Positions 18,629 through 26,949 of a stretch of DNA of 60,394 nt are shown here, one piece after another (the first letter of the stretch is position 1; each line of letters begins with the position of its first letter). The position numbers and the translations under genes were made by a program. The notes under the pieces are model-generated. The model was not told the DNA's origin. It worked only from the letters and a program-made list of their open reading frames with translations, and searched no databases. The stretch is from an uncultured Duganella sp. (lineage in GTDB: Bacteria; Pseudomonadota; Gammaproteobacteria; Burkholderiales; Burkholderiaceae): assembly GCA_946482635.1 (NCBI GenBank), contig CAMLSG010000005.1, positions 1 to 60,394 on the forward strand, given 5' to 3'.

Positions 18629-20305
18629 GTGGATACCGTCACCATACTGCTGTCTTCCTTCATACTCTCGGTTACCGGCCTGCTGGTGTTCATCTGGTCG
18701 CTGCGGCACCGATTGTTCAACCCGACTTCGGCTGCCGCCAATGTGATCTTCTCGCCGGGCGAGATTGGCCACGGAGAAGAACCGGCAGCCAGCCCGGAAC
18801 AGCGCGCCGGACTGGCGCTGCCGGTGGCCGGACAGGACCGGCGCGCGCCCAGCGCCAGCGAGCAAGCCGCCATGCAGCAGGAGCTGGCGGAACGCGTGGA
18901 GGCGGATCGCTCCAGCGCCTTCGTCACCTTTGTCTTCCTGTCCTGCTCCGTGGTGTGGCTGCTGGTGGCGACGGCGGCGGGGCTGACCAGCTCCATCAAG
19001 CTGCATGAGCCGGACTGGCTGGTGCAGTATCCCTGGCTGACGTTTGGCCGCATCCGTACCATCCACCTCAATGCAGTCGCCTATGGCTGGGCGCCGATGG
19101 CGGCGCTGGGCATAGCGATCTGGCTCCTTCCGCGCCTGCTGAAGACCCACCTGGTCGGCGGGCGTTTTGCCATTTTTGGCGCCATGTTGTGGAATGCGGG
19201 CCTGATCGCAGGCCTGGGCTGCATTGCGGCCGGCATCAGCGATGGCCTGGAGTGGCTGGAGATTCCATGGCAGGTGGATTTGCTGCTGGTGGCCGGCGGC
19301 GCCCTGGTCGGCCTGCCCCTGGTGTACACCCTGCAAAGCCGGAAGGTACACCACCTGTACGTGTCGATCTGGTATATGGGCGCGGCCCTGTTCTGGTTCC
19401 CCATCCTGTTCCTGATAGGGAACCTGCCCGCGCTGCACTTCGGCGTGCAGCAGGCCGCGATGAACTGGTGGTTCGGGCATAACGTGCTGGGGCTGTTCTA
19501 CACGCCGATGGCGGTGGCCTCGGTGTATTACTTCCTGCCCAAGATCATCGGGCGGCCGGTGCAGTCGTACAACCTGTCGCTGCTGGGCTTCTGGACGCTG
19601 GCCTTCTTCTACGGCCAGGTTGGCGGCCATCACCTGATCGGCGGCCCGGTGCCGGGCTGGCTGATCACGCTTTCCATCGTGCAGAGCGTGATGATGGTGA
19701 TCCCGGTAATTTCGTTCTCGATCAACCAGCACATGACCATGCGCGGGCATTTCTCCAAGCTGGTGTACTCGCCGACGCTGCGCTTCATCGTCCTTGGCGG
19801 CATGATGTACACGCTCAGTTCGATCCAGGGCTCGATTGAGGCGCTGCGCAGCGTAAACACGGTAGCGCACTTCACCCACTTTACGGTGGCGCACGCCCAC
19901 CTGGGCTTGTATGGCTTCTTCTCCATGGTGATGTTCGGCGCGATCTACTTCGTCATGCCGCGCGTGATGGCTTGGGAGTGGCCTTATCCCAAGCTGATCG
20001 CCCTGCATTTCTGGCTGGTGGTGATCGGCTTCGGGATCTACTTCGTCGGCTTGTCGATTGGCGGCTGGCTGCAAGGCCTGGCAATGCTGGATGCGGGGCG
20101 GCCGTTCATGGATTCGGTCAACGTAACCATTCCGTGGCTGAAGAGCCGCACGGTTGGCGGCGCGATCATGACCATCGGCCACCTGGTCTTCGCCTGGCAC
20201 TTCGCCGCCATGGCCCTGCGCTATGGACCCCGCCGCGTCGGGGCTGCGCTGCTGCACACCCGAAGCGCCTCGCCAGCGCCGGCCAGCAACCTTGCGGGAG
20301 CCTGA
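18629..20305 (+). CDS. ccoN: cbb3-type (CcoN-like) heme-copper oxidase catalytic subunit
   Basis: 558 aa from a GTG start preceded by GGGAAGG. An N-terminal helix and charged linker (1-95) is followed by about 12 membrane helices. All six metal-ligand histidines are visible: H146 (TIHLNAVAYGW), H284 (WWFGHNVLGLF), H334/H335 (GGHHL), H422 and H424 (AHAHLGLYGF). Tyr328, six residues before HH, aligns with the cross-linked active-site Tyr of cbb3 oxidases, and the FeB-ligand Glu of NorB is absent. This favours O2 reduction over NO reduction, though activity is unproven. No CcoP or CcoQ gene follows. Confidence 0.85.
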   Translation: MDTVTILLSSFILSVTGLLVFIWSLRHRLFNPTSAAANVIFSPGEIGHGEEPAASPEQRAGLALPVAGQDRRAPSASEQAAMQQELAERVEADRSSAFVTFVFLSCSVVWLLVATAAGLTSSIKLHEPDWLVQYPWLTFGRIRTIHLNAVAYGWAPMAALGIAIWLLPRLLKTHLVGGRFAIFGAMLWNAGLIAGLGCIAAGISDGLEWLEIPWQVDLLLVAGGALVGLPLVYTLQSRKVHHLYVSIWYMGAALFWFPILFLIGNLPALHFGVQQAAMNWWFGHNVLGLFYTPMAVASVYYFLPKIIGRPVQSYNLSLLGFWTLAFFYGQVGGHHLIGGPVPGWLITLSIVQSVMMVIPVISFSINQHMTMRGHFSKLVYSPTLRFIVLGGMMYTLSSIQGSIEALRSVNTVAHFTHFTVAHAHLGLYGFFSMVMFGAIYFVMPRVMAWEWPYPKLIALHFWLVVIGFGIYFVGLSIGGWLQGLAMLDAGRPFMDSVNVTIPWLKSRTVGGAIMTIGHLVFAWHFAAMALRYGPRRVGAALLHTRSASPAPASNLAGA

Positions 20306-20306
20306 T

Positions 20307-20924
20307 ATGCAAGACGAACTCAAACTCCTGGGCGGCGCGATGGTGACACTGGCCCTTGCCACCTCGGCGCTGGTGATCGTGCCGCACGTGCAATTGCGTG
20401 CGGGCGACGCGCCGGCCGGCCTGAAGCCCTATACCGCACAGCAATTGCGAGGGCGCGAGGTGTACATCAGGAATGGCTGCGTTTATTGCCATTCGCAGCA
20501 GCCGCGCGACAAGGCACAGGCGCCGGACGACCAGCGCGGCTGGGGGCGCGCCTCTGTCGCCGCGGATTATTACTACGACACGCCGCACTTGCTGGGCACT
20601 ATGCGCACGGGACCGGACCTGTTCAATATCGGCGCGCGCCAGCCAAGCGCGGACTGGCACCTCGGGCACATGTTCCAGCCGCGCGCTTATGTGCCCGGCT
20701 CGATCATGCCTTCCTATCCTTACCTGTTCGATTACAAGGAGGCAGCGGAGCCGGGCGACCGCGTAGTCAACCTGCCGCCGGGCTTCAAGCCTGTGGGCAA
20801 AGTGGTGGTCGCCAAGCCGGAAGTACTGGACCTGGTGGCTTACCTGCAGTCGCTCGATCATACCTACCCCGTGCTGCCTGCACCGCAGGCGAAGAAGGAA
20901 GGAGCGCCAAATGCCGCAAAATGA
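20307..20924 (+). CDS. ccoO: CcoO-like membrane-anchored monoheme cytochrome c
   Basis: 205 aa. N-terminal anchor helix (about 8-27), then a c-type heme site C58-V-Y-C61-H62 in REVYIRNGCVYCHSQQ, and the axial Met134 in GSIMPSYPYL. The surrounding sequence (TMRTGPDLFNIGARQPS, DWHLGHMFQPR) is characteristic of CcoO, subunit II of cbb3 oxidases. It starts 1 base after the CcoN-like gene, and its last 14 bp overlap the next cytochrome gene. Confidence 0.9.
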   Translation: MQDELKLLGGAMVTLALATSALVIVPHVQLRAGDAPAGLKPYTAQQLRGREVYIRNGCVYCHSQQPRDKAQAPDDQRGWGRASVAADYYYDTPHLLGTMRTGPDLFNIGARQPSADWHLGHMFQPRAYVPGSIMPSYPYLFDYKEAAEPGDRVVNLPPGFKPVGKVVVAKPEVLDLVAYLQSLDHTYPVLPAPQAKKEGAPNAAK

Positions 20925-21519
20925 ATTTGGCGCGCAGCAGCGCGAGAACCCCGACCCAACCGAGAAAGACCGGCCGATTCCCTGGTATGTGCTGCTAGGC
21001 GTCGGCATCGCGCTGGCGTGGGCGATCAGCTACATCCTCACGGTCAGGGACGACGATCCGGCACTCGGCGACCGCCGCACCATTTCGACCTTGCAGGCCA
21101 AGGCCGGCGGTGCAGCCGGCGCCGGCGGCGCCGTTGACGGGGCGCAGGTATATGCGGCGCAGTGCGTGGCTTGCCACCAGGCGACCGGTGCCGGCCTGCC
21201 GGGCGTCTTTCCGCCGCTGGCAGGATCGGAATGGGTGACAGGCGCGGAGAACGTTGCGGCAGCCATCCTGCTGCACGGCGTGACAGGCAAGTTGACCGTC
21301 AAAGGTTCGGCATATAACGGACAGATGCCTTCGTTCAAAGATAAATTGAGCGATGCCGAGATCGCGGCGGTGTTGAGCCATATCCGCAGCAATTTTGGCA
21401 ATAACGCAGCCAAGGTGACGCCGGACGCAGTCAAGGCCGCCCGCGAAGCCACCGCCGACCGCAAGGATTCGTTCAATGGAGACGATGATCTCGCCAAACT
21501 CGCCAAGCCAGCCAATTAA
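20911..21519 (+). CDS. Membrane-anchored class I cytochrome c
   Basis: 202 aa. One helix (about 24-44) then a periplasmic cytochrome domain: heme site C85-V-A-C88-H89 (AQCVACHQATG), axial Met139 in NGQMPSF. A charged C-terminal extension of about 40 residues follows. It occupies the place that CcoP (diheme) has in standard cbb3 operons, so it probably delivers electrons to the CcoN/CcoO-like pair. It overlaps both neighbouring genes, implying coupled translation. Confidence 0.9.
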   Translation: MPQNEFGAQQRENPDPTEKDRPIPWYVLLGVGIALAWAISYILTVRDDDPALGDRRTISTLQAKAGGAAGAGGAVDGAQVYAAQCVACHQATGAGLPGVFPPLAGSEWVTGAENVAAAILLHGVTGKLTVKGSAYNGQMPSFKDKLSDAEIAAVLSHIRSNFGNNAAKVTPDAVKAAREATADRKDSFNGDDDLAKLAKPAN

Positions 21520-22153
21520 AGAAGACCTGCCCCGTACCCTGGCACTGATTGCCTGCATGGCGGCGGTAGCCGGAGCAGCATTGTGGCAGGCCACTATGGG
21601 GTTCTGCGTGGTCTCCACCGAAGAGGGGCGGCGCCAGGCGATTGCTGAAGCGCCGTTGCCCCTGCCCCATGTCGAGCTTGCGCTGCCCGGCGCTGGCGCA
21701 ACTGCGCATCGGTCGCTGTTGCCTGCACTGTTGGCTGCCGATAAGCGCCCAGCCATCCTGACCTTCTTTTACGCGCGCTGCAATTCGGTTTGCTCTGTCC
21801 AGGGCACCGAACTGCAACAGCTTCAGCGCGAAATCCTTGCTCGCGGCCTGCAGGACAAGCTGCGGCTGTTGACGATTTCCTTCGATCCGCGCGATACGCT
21901 GGACGACCTTGTGCACTATGCCTTCCGCATGCGGGCTGATAAAGCGCTGTGGCAGTTTGCGGCGGTACCGGATGCAGCGCAGCGCGAGTCCTTGCTGGAA
22001 AAGGTCGGGATTGTCGTGCTGCCTGCGGAAATGGGCGAATTCCAGCACAACGCCGCCTTCCATATCGTCACGCCGGATGGCCGCCTGGCCCAAGTGATCG
22101 ACTACGAGCAGCCGGAAGCTGCATTGGCTGCGGCACTGGAACTGGCGCGATGA
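21476..22153 (+). CDS. SCO1/SenC-family copper chaperone
   Basis: 225 aa. Signal-anchor helix at about 20-42, thioredoxin-like domain with the copper site C102-N-S-V-C106 and H196 (NAAFHIVTP), and LLTISFDPRDT. SCO proteins insert or reduce copper at cytochrome oxidase sites in the periplasm; here it probably serves the CuB site of the adjacent oxidase. AAGGA is 8 bases before the ATG, which lies inside the preceding cytochrome gene. Its stop overlaps the next start (ATGA). Confidence 0.9.
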   Translation: METMISPNSPSQPIKEDLPRTLALIACMAAVAGAALWQATMGFCVVSTEEGRRQAIAEAPLPLPHVELALPGAGATAHRSLLPALLAADKRPAILTFFYARCNSVCSVQGTELQQLQREILARGLQDKLRLLTISFDPRDTLDDLVHYAFRMRADKALWQFAAVPDAAQRESLLEKVGIVVLPAEMGEFQHNAAFHIVTPDGRLAQVIDYEQPEAALAAALELAR

Positions 22154-22758
22154 GCGGATCGCAGCGCACCGTTGGCGGACTTGCCCTCTCGGCGGCAGCG
22201 TTGCTGGCGGCAGCACTGCTGCTGCGCCGGCCGCTGGAAGCGTCCATGGCACTGCACATGGTGGTTCAGCTTCCGATGATTGCCGTTGGCGGCGCCCTGG
22301 CCGGCATTGCGGTTGCACGCAACGCGCCGAAGCTGGCCGGCGCGATGGCGCGCTGGGATGCGCACGGCATGACGGGCCTGGTCTGGCTGCTGCTGGCAAG
22401 CGCCTACTGGATGGTGCCGCGGGCGCTGGAACAGTCGCTCACCATGCCGCTGGCCGAAGCCGGCAAGTTCGCCAGCCTGTTCCTGCTCGGCTTCCTGTTG
22501 CCGGGCGCCCTCTCCCGCGCGGCGACCGTTATCCAGCTTTTCTTCCTTGGGAATTTCTGCGCCATGACGGCCATCGGCGGCATGCTGTACCAGGACATGC
22601 CGCAGCGCCTGTGCAATGCCTACAGCCTGGACGACCAGGTGGTCACGGGCGTCGGGCTGGTCGTGGCATCGATCGGCATTGCCGCCGCATGGTGCGTGTG
22701 GCAGCTCCCGGCCCTGGCCGGCTACGCGGCAGCTCCCGACGGCGACAGCACCCGCTGA
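22150..22758 (+). CDS. CtaG-like multi-spanning oxidase assembly protein
   Basis: 202 aa with about six hydrophobic helices. The spacing of LHMVVQLPMIAVGGAL and W-x6-LVWLLLASAYWMVPRALEQS recalls the caa3-type CtaG family, but several of that family's histidines are Gln, Met or Phe. Start at ATGA overlap with the SCO gene. The operon position after an oxidase and an SCO protein supports a role in copper or heme insertion. The family assignment is tentative; it could be a cluster-specific membrane protein. Confidence 0.6.
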   Translation: MSGSQRTVGGLALSAAALLAAALLLRRPLEASMALHMVVQLPMIAVGGALAGIAVARNAPKLAGAMARWDAHGMTGLVWLLLASAYWMVPRALEQSLTMPLAEAGKFASLFLLGFLLPGALSRAATVIQLFFLGNFCAMTAIGGMLYQDMPQRLCNAYSLDDQVVTGVGLVVASIGIAAAWCVWQLPALAGYAAAPDGDSTR

Positions 22759-22762
22759 TTTA

Positions 22763-22785
22763 AACATGTATAATATCTGCATGTT
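22763..22785. promoter_or_regulatory. NsrR-type operator overlapping a perfect -10 (hemerythrin promoter)
   Basis: Halves AACATGTATAA and (reverse complement) AACATGCAGAT around one T. The dyad extends outward to TTTAA/TTAAA, a nearly symmetric 31 bp. It contains a perfect TATAAT at 22769-22774. Immediately downstream is AGGAGG and the ATG at 22800, giving a very short leader. This is the best NsrR-type site in the window. Confidence 0.8.
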
Positions 22786-22799
22786 TAAAGGAGGGCACC

Positions 22800-23210
22800 A
22801 TGAAAGTACAACGCTTCGAGCATGACCATCACGAAATCCTGGAAGGCATCAACCAGCTGCGCAAGCTGATTGGCACCGGCATCGAGCACAACGCCGCCGC
22901 CATTACCCAGCTGCTGCGCACCATGAGCGCTTCGATCAAGCTGCACCTGGCTGTGGAAGACCGCGTGGTGTATCCAGCCTTCGCCAGCTCCGGCCATGCC
23001 GACCTGGCCGCGCTGGGCCGCTTCTACCAGCAGGAAATGGGCGACCTGGCGCAGAAGTACATGGCCTTTGCCACCCGCTGGAACCTGCCGAACCGGCTCG
23101 AGGCCGATCCTGCCGGCTTCCGCGACGAAGCGAACTCCGTCTTCAAAGCCCTGTTCCTGCGCACCAAGCGCGAAGAAGCGGAACTGTATCCGGCCTTCGC
23201 GCGCCTGTGA
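22800..23210 (+). CDS. Hemerythrin-domain protein, NO-module member
   Basis: 136 aa, helical. The di-iron pattern begins with EHDHHEILEGINQLR and continues with KLHLAVEDRVVYPAF and REEAELYPAFARL. It has its own strong ribosome-binding site (AGGAGG) and a promoter covered by an NsrR-type dyad. Related hemerythrins are induced by NO and help repair or protect iron centres (as YtfE/RIC does, though this is not clearly YtfE). Cytoplasmic. Confidence 0.9.
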   Translation: MKVQRFEHDHHEILEGINQLRKLIGTGIEHNAAAITQLLRTMSASIKLHLAVEDRVVYPAFASSGHADLAALGRFYQQEMGDLAQKYMAFATRWNLPNRLEADPAGFRDEANSVFKALFLRTKREEAELYPAFARL

Positions 23211-23846
23211 TTATTTGCGTGCCAGCGGATTCGGGGTCGGCTCCGCCACCTTGTGCAGAACGTTGCGGTCGACGTGGTGGAACGGCTCCGATTCCTTGCC
23301 GCGCAGGAGCATGACGGTGTCTTCCTCGTAGCCCCAGGTGCCATCGTCGTTGATGGTGACCTTGATGCGGTACTCGGTGGTCTTGAAGCCGAACTCCAGG
23401 AAGGGATTGGAGCAGATGCCATAAGTATCCTGCTCGCGCTGCGCCACCAGTTCGAAGGTCTTCGCATCCGGCGCTGCGGTGCCCGATGCCATGGCGATCT
23501 GGCCGCGCGGGATGGCCAGGGTCTGGATCACGGTATTGGTGGCCGGTTCCCACAGCCAGTAGCCCACCTGCTCGTGGTAGGTCTTGACGTTGTCAGGCTT
23601 GTTGACGATCAGGACGTAGCGCAGGCCGTAGAACAGCTGCGGCCCGTTGGTGACCGGATCGATCGGTTGCAGTTCGATGCGCTCGACATAGGCCTGCTTG
23701 CGCGGGCCGTCCGCCTTTGGCTTGATATCGAGGCCGCGCTGGCCTTCCCAGATGCCGGCCATGGCGCCCAGCGGGCCGAGATTGGCCAGCGTGTCCATGT
23801 CGATGTTGGATGGTTCGGTGTAGATGTCGTTGCTGTATTCGCTCAT
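23211..23846 (-). CDS. Heme-binding beta-barrel (nitrobindin-like) protein
   Basis: 211 aa. The sequence follows the DUF1794/THAP4-C beta-barrel pattern: LGPLGAMAGIWEGQRGLD near the N-terminus, YHEQVGYWLWEPATNTVIQT, IPRGQIAMASGTA, and a C-terminal EPFHHVDRNVLHKV with candidate heme-facing histidines. Nitrobindins bind ferric heme and NO and isomerise peroxynitrite, which would fit this location beside the NO genes. It is longer than a minimal nitrobindin and the axial His cannot be fixed by eye. It converges on the hemerythrin gene with no gap. Confidence 0.7.
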   Translation of the reverse strand: MSEYSNDIYTEPSNIDMDTLANLGPLGAMAGIWEGQRGLDIKPKADGPRKQAYVERIELQPIDPVTNGPQLFYGLRYVLIVNKPDNVKTYHEQVGYWLWEPATNTVIQTLAIPRGQIAMASGTAAPDAKTFELVAQREQDTYGICSNPFLEFGFKTTEYRIKVTINDDGTWGYEEDTVMLLRGKESEPFHHVDRNVLHKVAEPTPNPLARK

Positions 23847-23864
23847 TTAATGCTTGCTCATTCA

Positions 23865-26516
23865 TCAGGGAGCAAGCATTGTAACCTCGTCGCCGGATTC
23901 TTCGCCGAGCAGCATGGCCGTGATTTCCTGCGGCGGCACCGGACGGCTGAACAGGTAGCCCTGCATCTCGTCGCAGCCATGCTGCTGCAGGAAGCTGCGC
24001 TGCTGCTCCGTCTCCACGCCTTCCGCGATCACGCGCATGTCGAGCTGGTGCGACAGCGAGATGATGGCGCAGGTAATCGCCTGGTCGTCCGGGTTGCCCA
24101 CCAGGTCGCGCACGAAGCTCTGGTCGATCTTCAGGCGGCTGATCGGGAAGGACTTCAGCGCTGCCAGGCTGGAGTAGCCGGTGCCGAAATCGTCGATTGC
24201 CAGCGCTATGCCCATCGCCTCAAGCTGGCGCATCTTGGCCACCGACTGCGCGGTGTCGCGCATGATCATGCTTTCCGTGACTTCCAGCTCCAGCCATTGC
24301 GGGTCCAGGCCGCTCCACTTCAGGGCTGCGGCGACGCGTTCGACCAGGCGCGGGTCGTCGAACTGGCGCGCCGACACATTGACCGACACCACCAACGGCG
24401 CCAAGCCGGCGTCCTGCCAGGCGCAGGCCTGGCGGCAGGCTTCGCGCAATGCCCATTCGCCGATCGGGATGATCAGGCCATGCTCTTCCGCCAACGGGAT
24501 GAACTGGGCCGGCGACACGGCGCCGCGCTGCGGATGCTGCCAGCGCAACAGCGCTTCGACGCCGAACATGCGGCCCGATTCCAGGTTCACCTTGGGCTGG
24601 TAGGCCAGCGACAACTGCTGCTCCTCCAGCGCCTTGCGCAGGCCTTCGGTCAGCGCCAGCTTTTCTTCCAGGCCGGCATTCATCTCGCGGGTGTAGAACT
24701 GGCAGTTGTTTTTGCCACTGTCCTTGGCGCGGTACATGGCAGCGTCGGCATGCATCATGAGGGTGGCGGCATCGCGGCCATCACGCGGATAGACCGCAAC
24801 CCCGATCGAACAGCTCACCTGCATCTTCTGCCCTTCCAGCATGACCGGCTGCACGACCGATTCCAGGATTTTGTTCAGCAGCGGCGCCATTACCTGCGGA
24901 TTGCCGTTCACATGCGGCAGAACCAGCACGAATTCGTCGCCGCCGAAACGGGCTACCGTGTCTTCGCGCCGCACACAGCCCACCATGCGGCCTGCCACTT
25001 CTTTCAGCAGTTCGTCGCCGGCATTGTGGCCCAGCGTGTCGTTCACCAGCTTGAAGCTATCGAGGTCGATGAAGGCCACCAGCACCGATTCGTTGTTGCG
25101 CTCCGCGTGCGCGATCGACTGCTCCAGGCGATCGCAAATCAGGCTGCGGTTCGGCAGGCCGGTCAGGGTGTCGTGATGCGCCATGTGGTAGATGCGCTCT
25201 TCGGCGCGCTTGCGCTCCGTGATATCGCGGGCGATCGCCACCACCCCGCCCTCGACGCCGACAACCTGCCAGTGCAACCATTCCGCATGCAACTGCGGAA
25301 CCATGTTCGGCCCCTCTTCCTGGTAAACGCCGCCATTCCGGGTCACCTGCGCCAGGCGCTCGAACATGCCGTTCTGGCGCGCCGACGGCATCCAGCCGCA
25401 CAGCGTTTGGGCGCGCAGCTCATTGCGCGTGCGGCCAGTCAGCTGTTCTGCGCGTGAATTGACGGCGGCGAACTTGAAGTCCTCGACGGCGCCATCCTTG
25501 CCACGGATAGCGCGCAGCACGAAGAAGGCATCCATATTCGATTCGGATGCGGCGGCATAGGTTTCCTGCGCGCGGCGGATGCGGCGGCGCGCCTTGGCGC
25601 CTTGCCAGACGCAGGCCCAGACCAGGGCGGCCAGCAGGATCAGCACGGCGCTGGCGACGCCGGCTTCCCACAGCAACTGGCGGCGCTGGGCCATAAATCC
25701 TGCCATCTGCTCCTGCTCGGCCAGGCCCACCACGGCGCTCAGGCGCAGGCCAGCCAGCTGGCGCACCGCCATATAGCGCTTGATGCCATCGATCTTGCTG
25801 GCGACAGGCACGCCTCGCCGTGCTTGCAGCGTCGCCAGGTCGAGCTGCTGGCCAAAGGACTGCTTGTCGCCGATGCGCAAGGCGCGCACGACGCCATCGT
25901 CGCCGACCAGGCCAAGCATGCCATGTTCGCCCAGGCGGCTGCGTTCATAGCCGCTGGTGAAGTACGCCGGATCGACTTCCACGATCACTACGCCGGCAAA
26001 CTCGCCCCGCTTGTCGTCCAGCCGGCGCGTGAAGTGCAGGTGGAAATCCTGATTCGCTTCGTCGCGCATCGCCTGGGCGATGAAGGTATAACTGCTGCGG
26101 TGCTGCTGGTGGAAGCGGAAGTACTCCTGCTGCGCGACATTGATTGGACGCGCCGCCGGATTGCTGGCCACCGTATCGCCCTCGGCGTCGACAATGCTGA
26201 CGATGAACACCAGGCCCGATGGCAGCAGGCCGTGCGCCTGCAACTCCGGCAAGGCGCCGAGCGCACCATGGCTCTCGGCGCTGTATTTCAGCACCTGCAA
26301 GGTTTGTTCGATGCCGTTGATACTGCGCGCGACCTGCGCTTCGTAGGTGGCAATCAATTCACTGGCCGATTCGGCAGACAGTTCGCGCGAGGCCGCGGCC
26401 TCGCTGTCGATGAAATGCAGCGTGGTGCCCCACACCACCGCCAGCAGGACGATCGTGAACAGGGGCAGCGAGACTTGCGTCTCAAGGCACATGCGTAACC
26501 AGCGTTTCATGATCAA
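23865..26516 (-). CDS. Membrane sensor with periplasmic Cache domain, PAS, GGDEF and EAL
   Basis: 883 aa. Two membrane helices (about 15-35 and 282-305) flank a periplasmic dCache-like region. A PAS domain (about 320-440) is followed by GGDEF (DTLTGLPNRS, GGDEFVLVL intact, RxxD I-site RRED) and EAL (GVEALLRWQHP, DDFGTGYSS, AEGVETEQQ). Both catalytic motifs are complete, so it may make or degrade c-di-GMP. It is the last gene of a three-gene operon; its start overlaps the stop of the binding-protein gene (ATGA), suggesting that the small protein or its ligand is the periplasmic input. Confidence 0.92.
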   Translation of the reverse strand: MIMKRWLRMCLETQVSLPLFTIVLLAVVWGTTLHFIDSEAAASRELSAESASELIATYEAQVARSINGIEQTLQVLKYSAESHGALGALPELQAHGLLPSGLVFIVSIVDAEGDTVASNPAARPINVAQQEYFRFHQQHRSSYTFIAQAMRDEANQDFHLHFTRRLDDKRGEFAGVVIVEVDPAYFTSGYERSRLGEHGMLGLVGDDGVVRALRIGDKQSFGQQLDLATLQARRGVPVASKIDGIKRYMAVRQLAGLRLSAVVGLAEQEQMAGFMAQRRQLLWEAGVASAVLILLAALVWACVWQGAKARRRIRRAQETYAAASESNMDAFFVLRAIRGKDGAVEDFKFAAVNSRAEQLTGRTRNELRAQTLCGWMPSARQNGMFERLAQVTRNGGVYQEEGPNMVPQLHAEWLHWQVVGVEGGVVAIARDITERKRAEERIYHMAHHDTLTGLPNRSLICDRLEQSIAHAERNNESVLVAFIDLDSFKLVNDTLGHNAGDELLKEVAGRMVGCVRREDTVARFGGDEFVLVLPHVNGNPQVMAPLLNKILESVVQPVMLEGQKMQVSCSIGVAVYPRDGRDAATLMMHADAAMYRAKDSGKNNCQFYTREMNAGLEEKLALTEGLRKALEEQQLSLAYQPKVNLESGRMFGVEALLRWQHPQRGAVSPAQFIPLAEEHGLIIPIGEWALREACRQACAWQDAGLAPLVVSVNVSARQFDDPRLVERVAAALKWSGLDPQWLELEVTESMIMRDTAQSVAKMRQLEAMGIALAIDDFGTGYSSLAALKSFPISRLKIDQSFVRDLVGNPDDQAITCAIISLSHQLDMRVIAEGVETEQQRSFLQQHGCDEMQGYLFSRPVPPQEITAMLLGEESGDEVTMLAP

Positions 26517-26935
26517 TGCACCACCAGGACTGGACGCACGCTGGCATCGATCGCACTGCGCTCGATATAGCCAATCAGGGTTGGGTTATCGGCCACCAGC
26601 TTGCGCACTGCCTGGCTGTTGGGCAGTTCACGCGGCGGCTGGCCGCGGCCGGTGAAGATTTTCTTGGTCCAGTAGGCCTTCATCAGGGCCGGGGTGCGAT
26701 TGGCCACCTTCAGGTAAAAGTCGTCGCGCAGCGGAGAGCCGATCGGCAAATCGAGCGCTACCACTTCACCGCCATCGGGAAAGCGCGTCGCCTCGGACAG
26801 GAAAATATCGGCTACCTGCTCGGCGCGCAGGGTCGTGACGGGGCTGCGTGCGGACACCACCACGACCAGTTCGGCAGCGGCGCTGGCGCCGGCAAGCAGC
26901 ACCAGCAGCAGGCTGCAAAGGAGTTTGCGGATCAT
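26513..26935 (-). CDS. Small PstS-like periplasmic binding protein
   Basis: 140 aa. Signal peptide IRKLLCSLLLVLLAGASAAA, then a half-length periplasmic-binding fold: LVVVVSARSPVTTLRAEQVA, IFLSEATRFPDG, YWTKKIFTGRGQPPRELPNS, NPTLIGYIERSAID. It resembles the phosphate-binding-like proteins found beside porins and sensor cyclases. I chose ATG 26935, with a GGGGGAG ribosome site. Ligand unknown. It lies between a porin-like gene and a GGDEF/EAL sensor, which suggests a sensing unit rather than an ABC importer. Confidence 0.8.
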   Translation of the reverse strand: MIRKLLCSLLLVLLAGASAAAELVVVVSARSPVTTLRAEQVADIFLSEATRFPDGGEVVALDLPIGSPLRDDFYLKVANRTPALMKAYWTKKIFTGRGQPPRELPNSQAVRKLVADNPTLIGYIERSAIDASVRPVLVVH

Positions 26936-26949
26936 CGCCGGCTCCCCCA

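Noticed and set aside
18629..20305. Reading the oxidase subunit as a NorB-type nitric oxide reductase because of the NO neighbourhood
   Set aside because: The FeB-ligand Glu is not seen and the cbb3-type active-site Tyr (Tyr328) and CcoO partner are present. NO reduction remains possible but is not the primary call.
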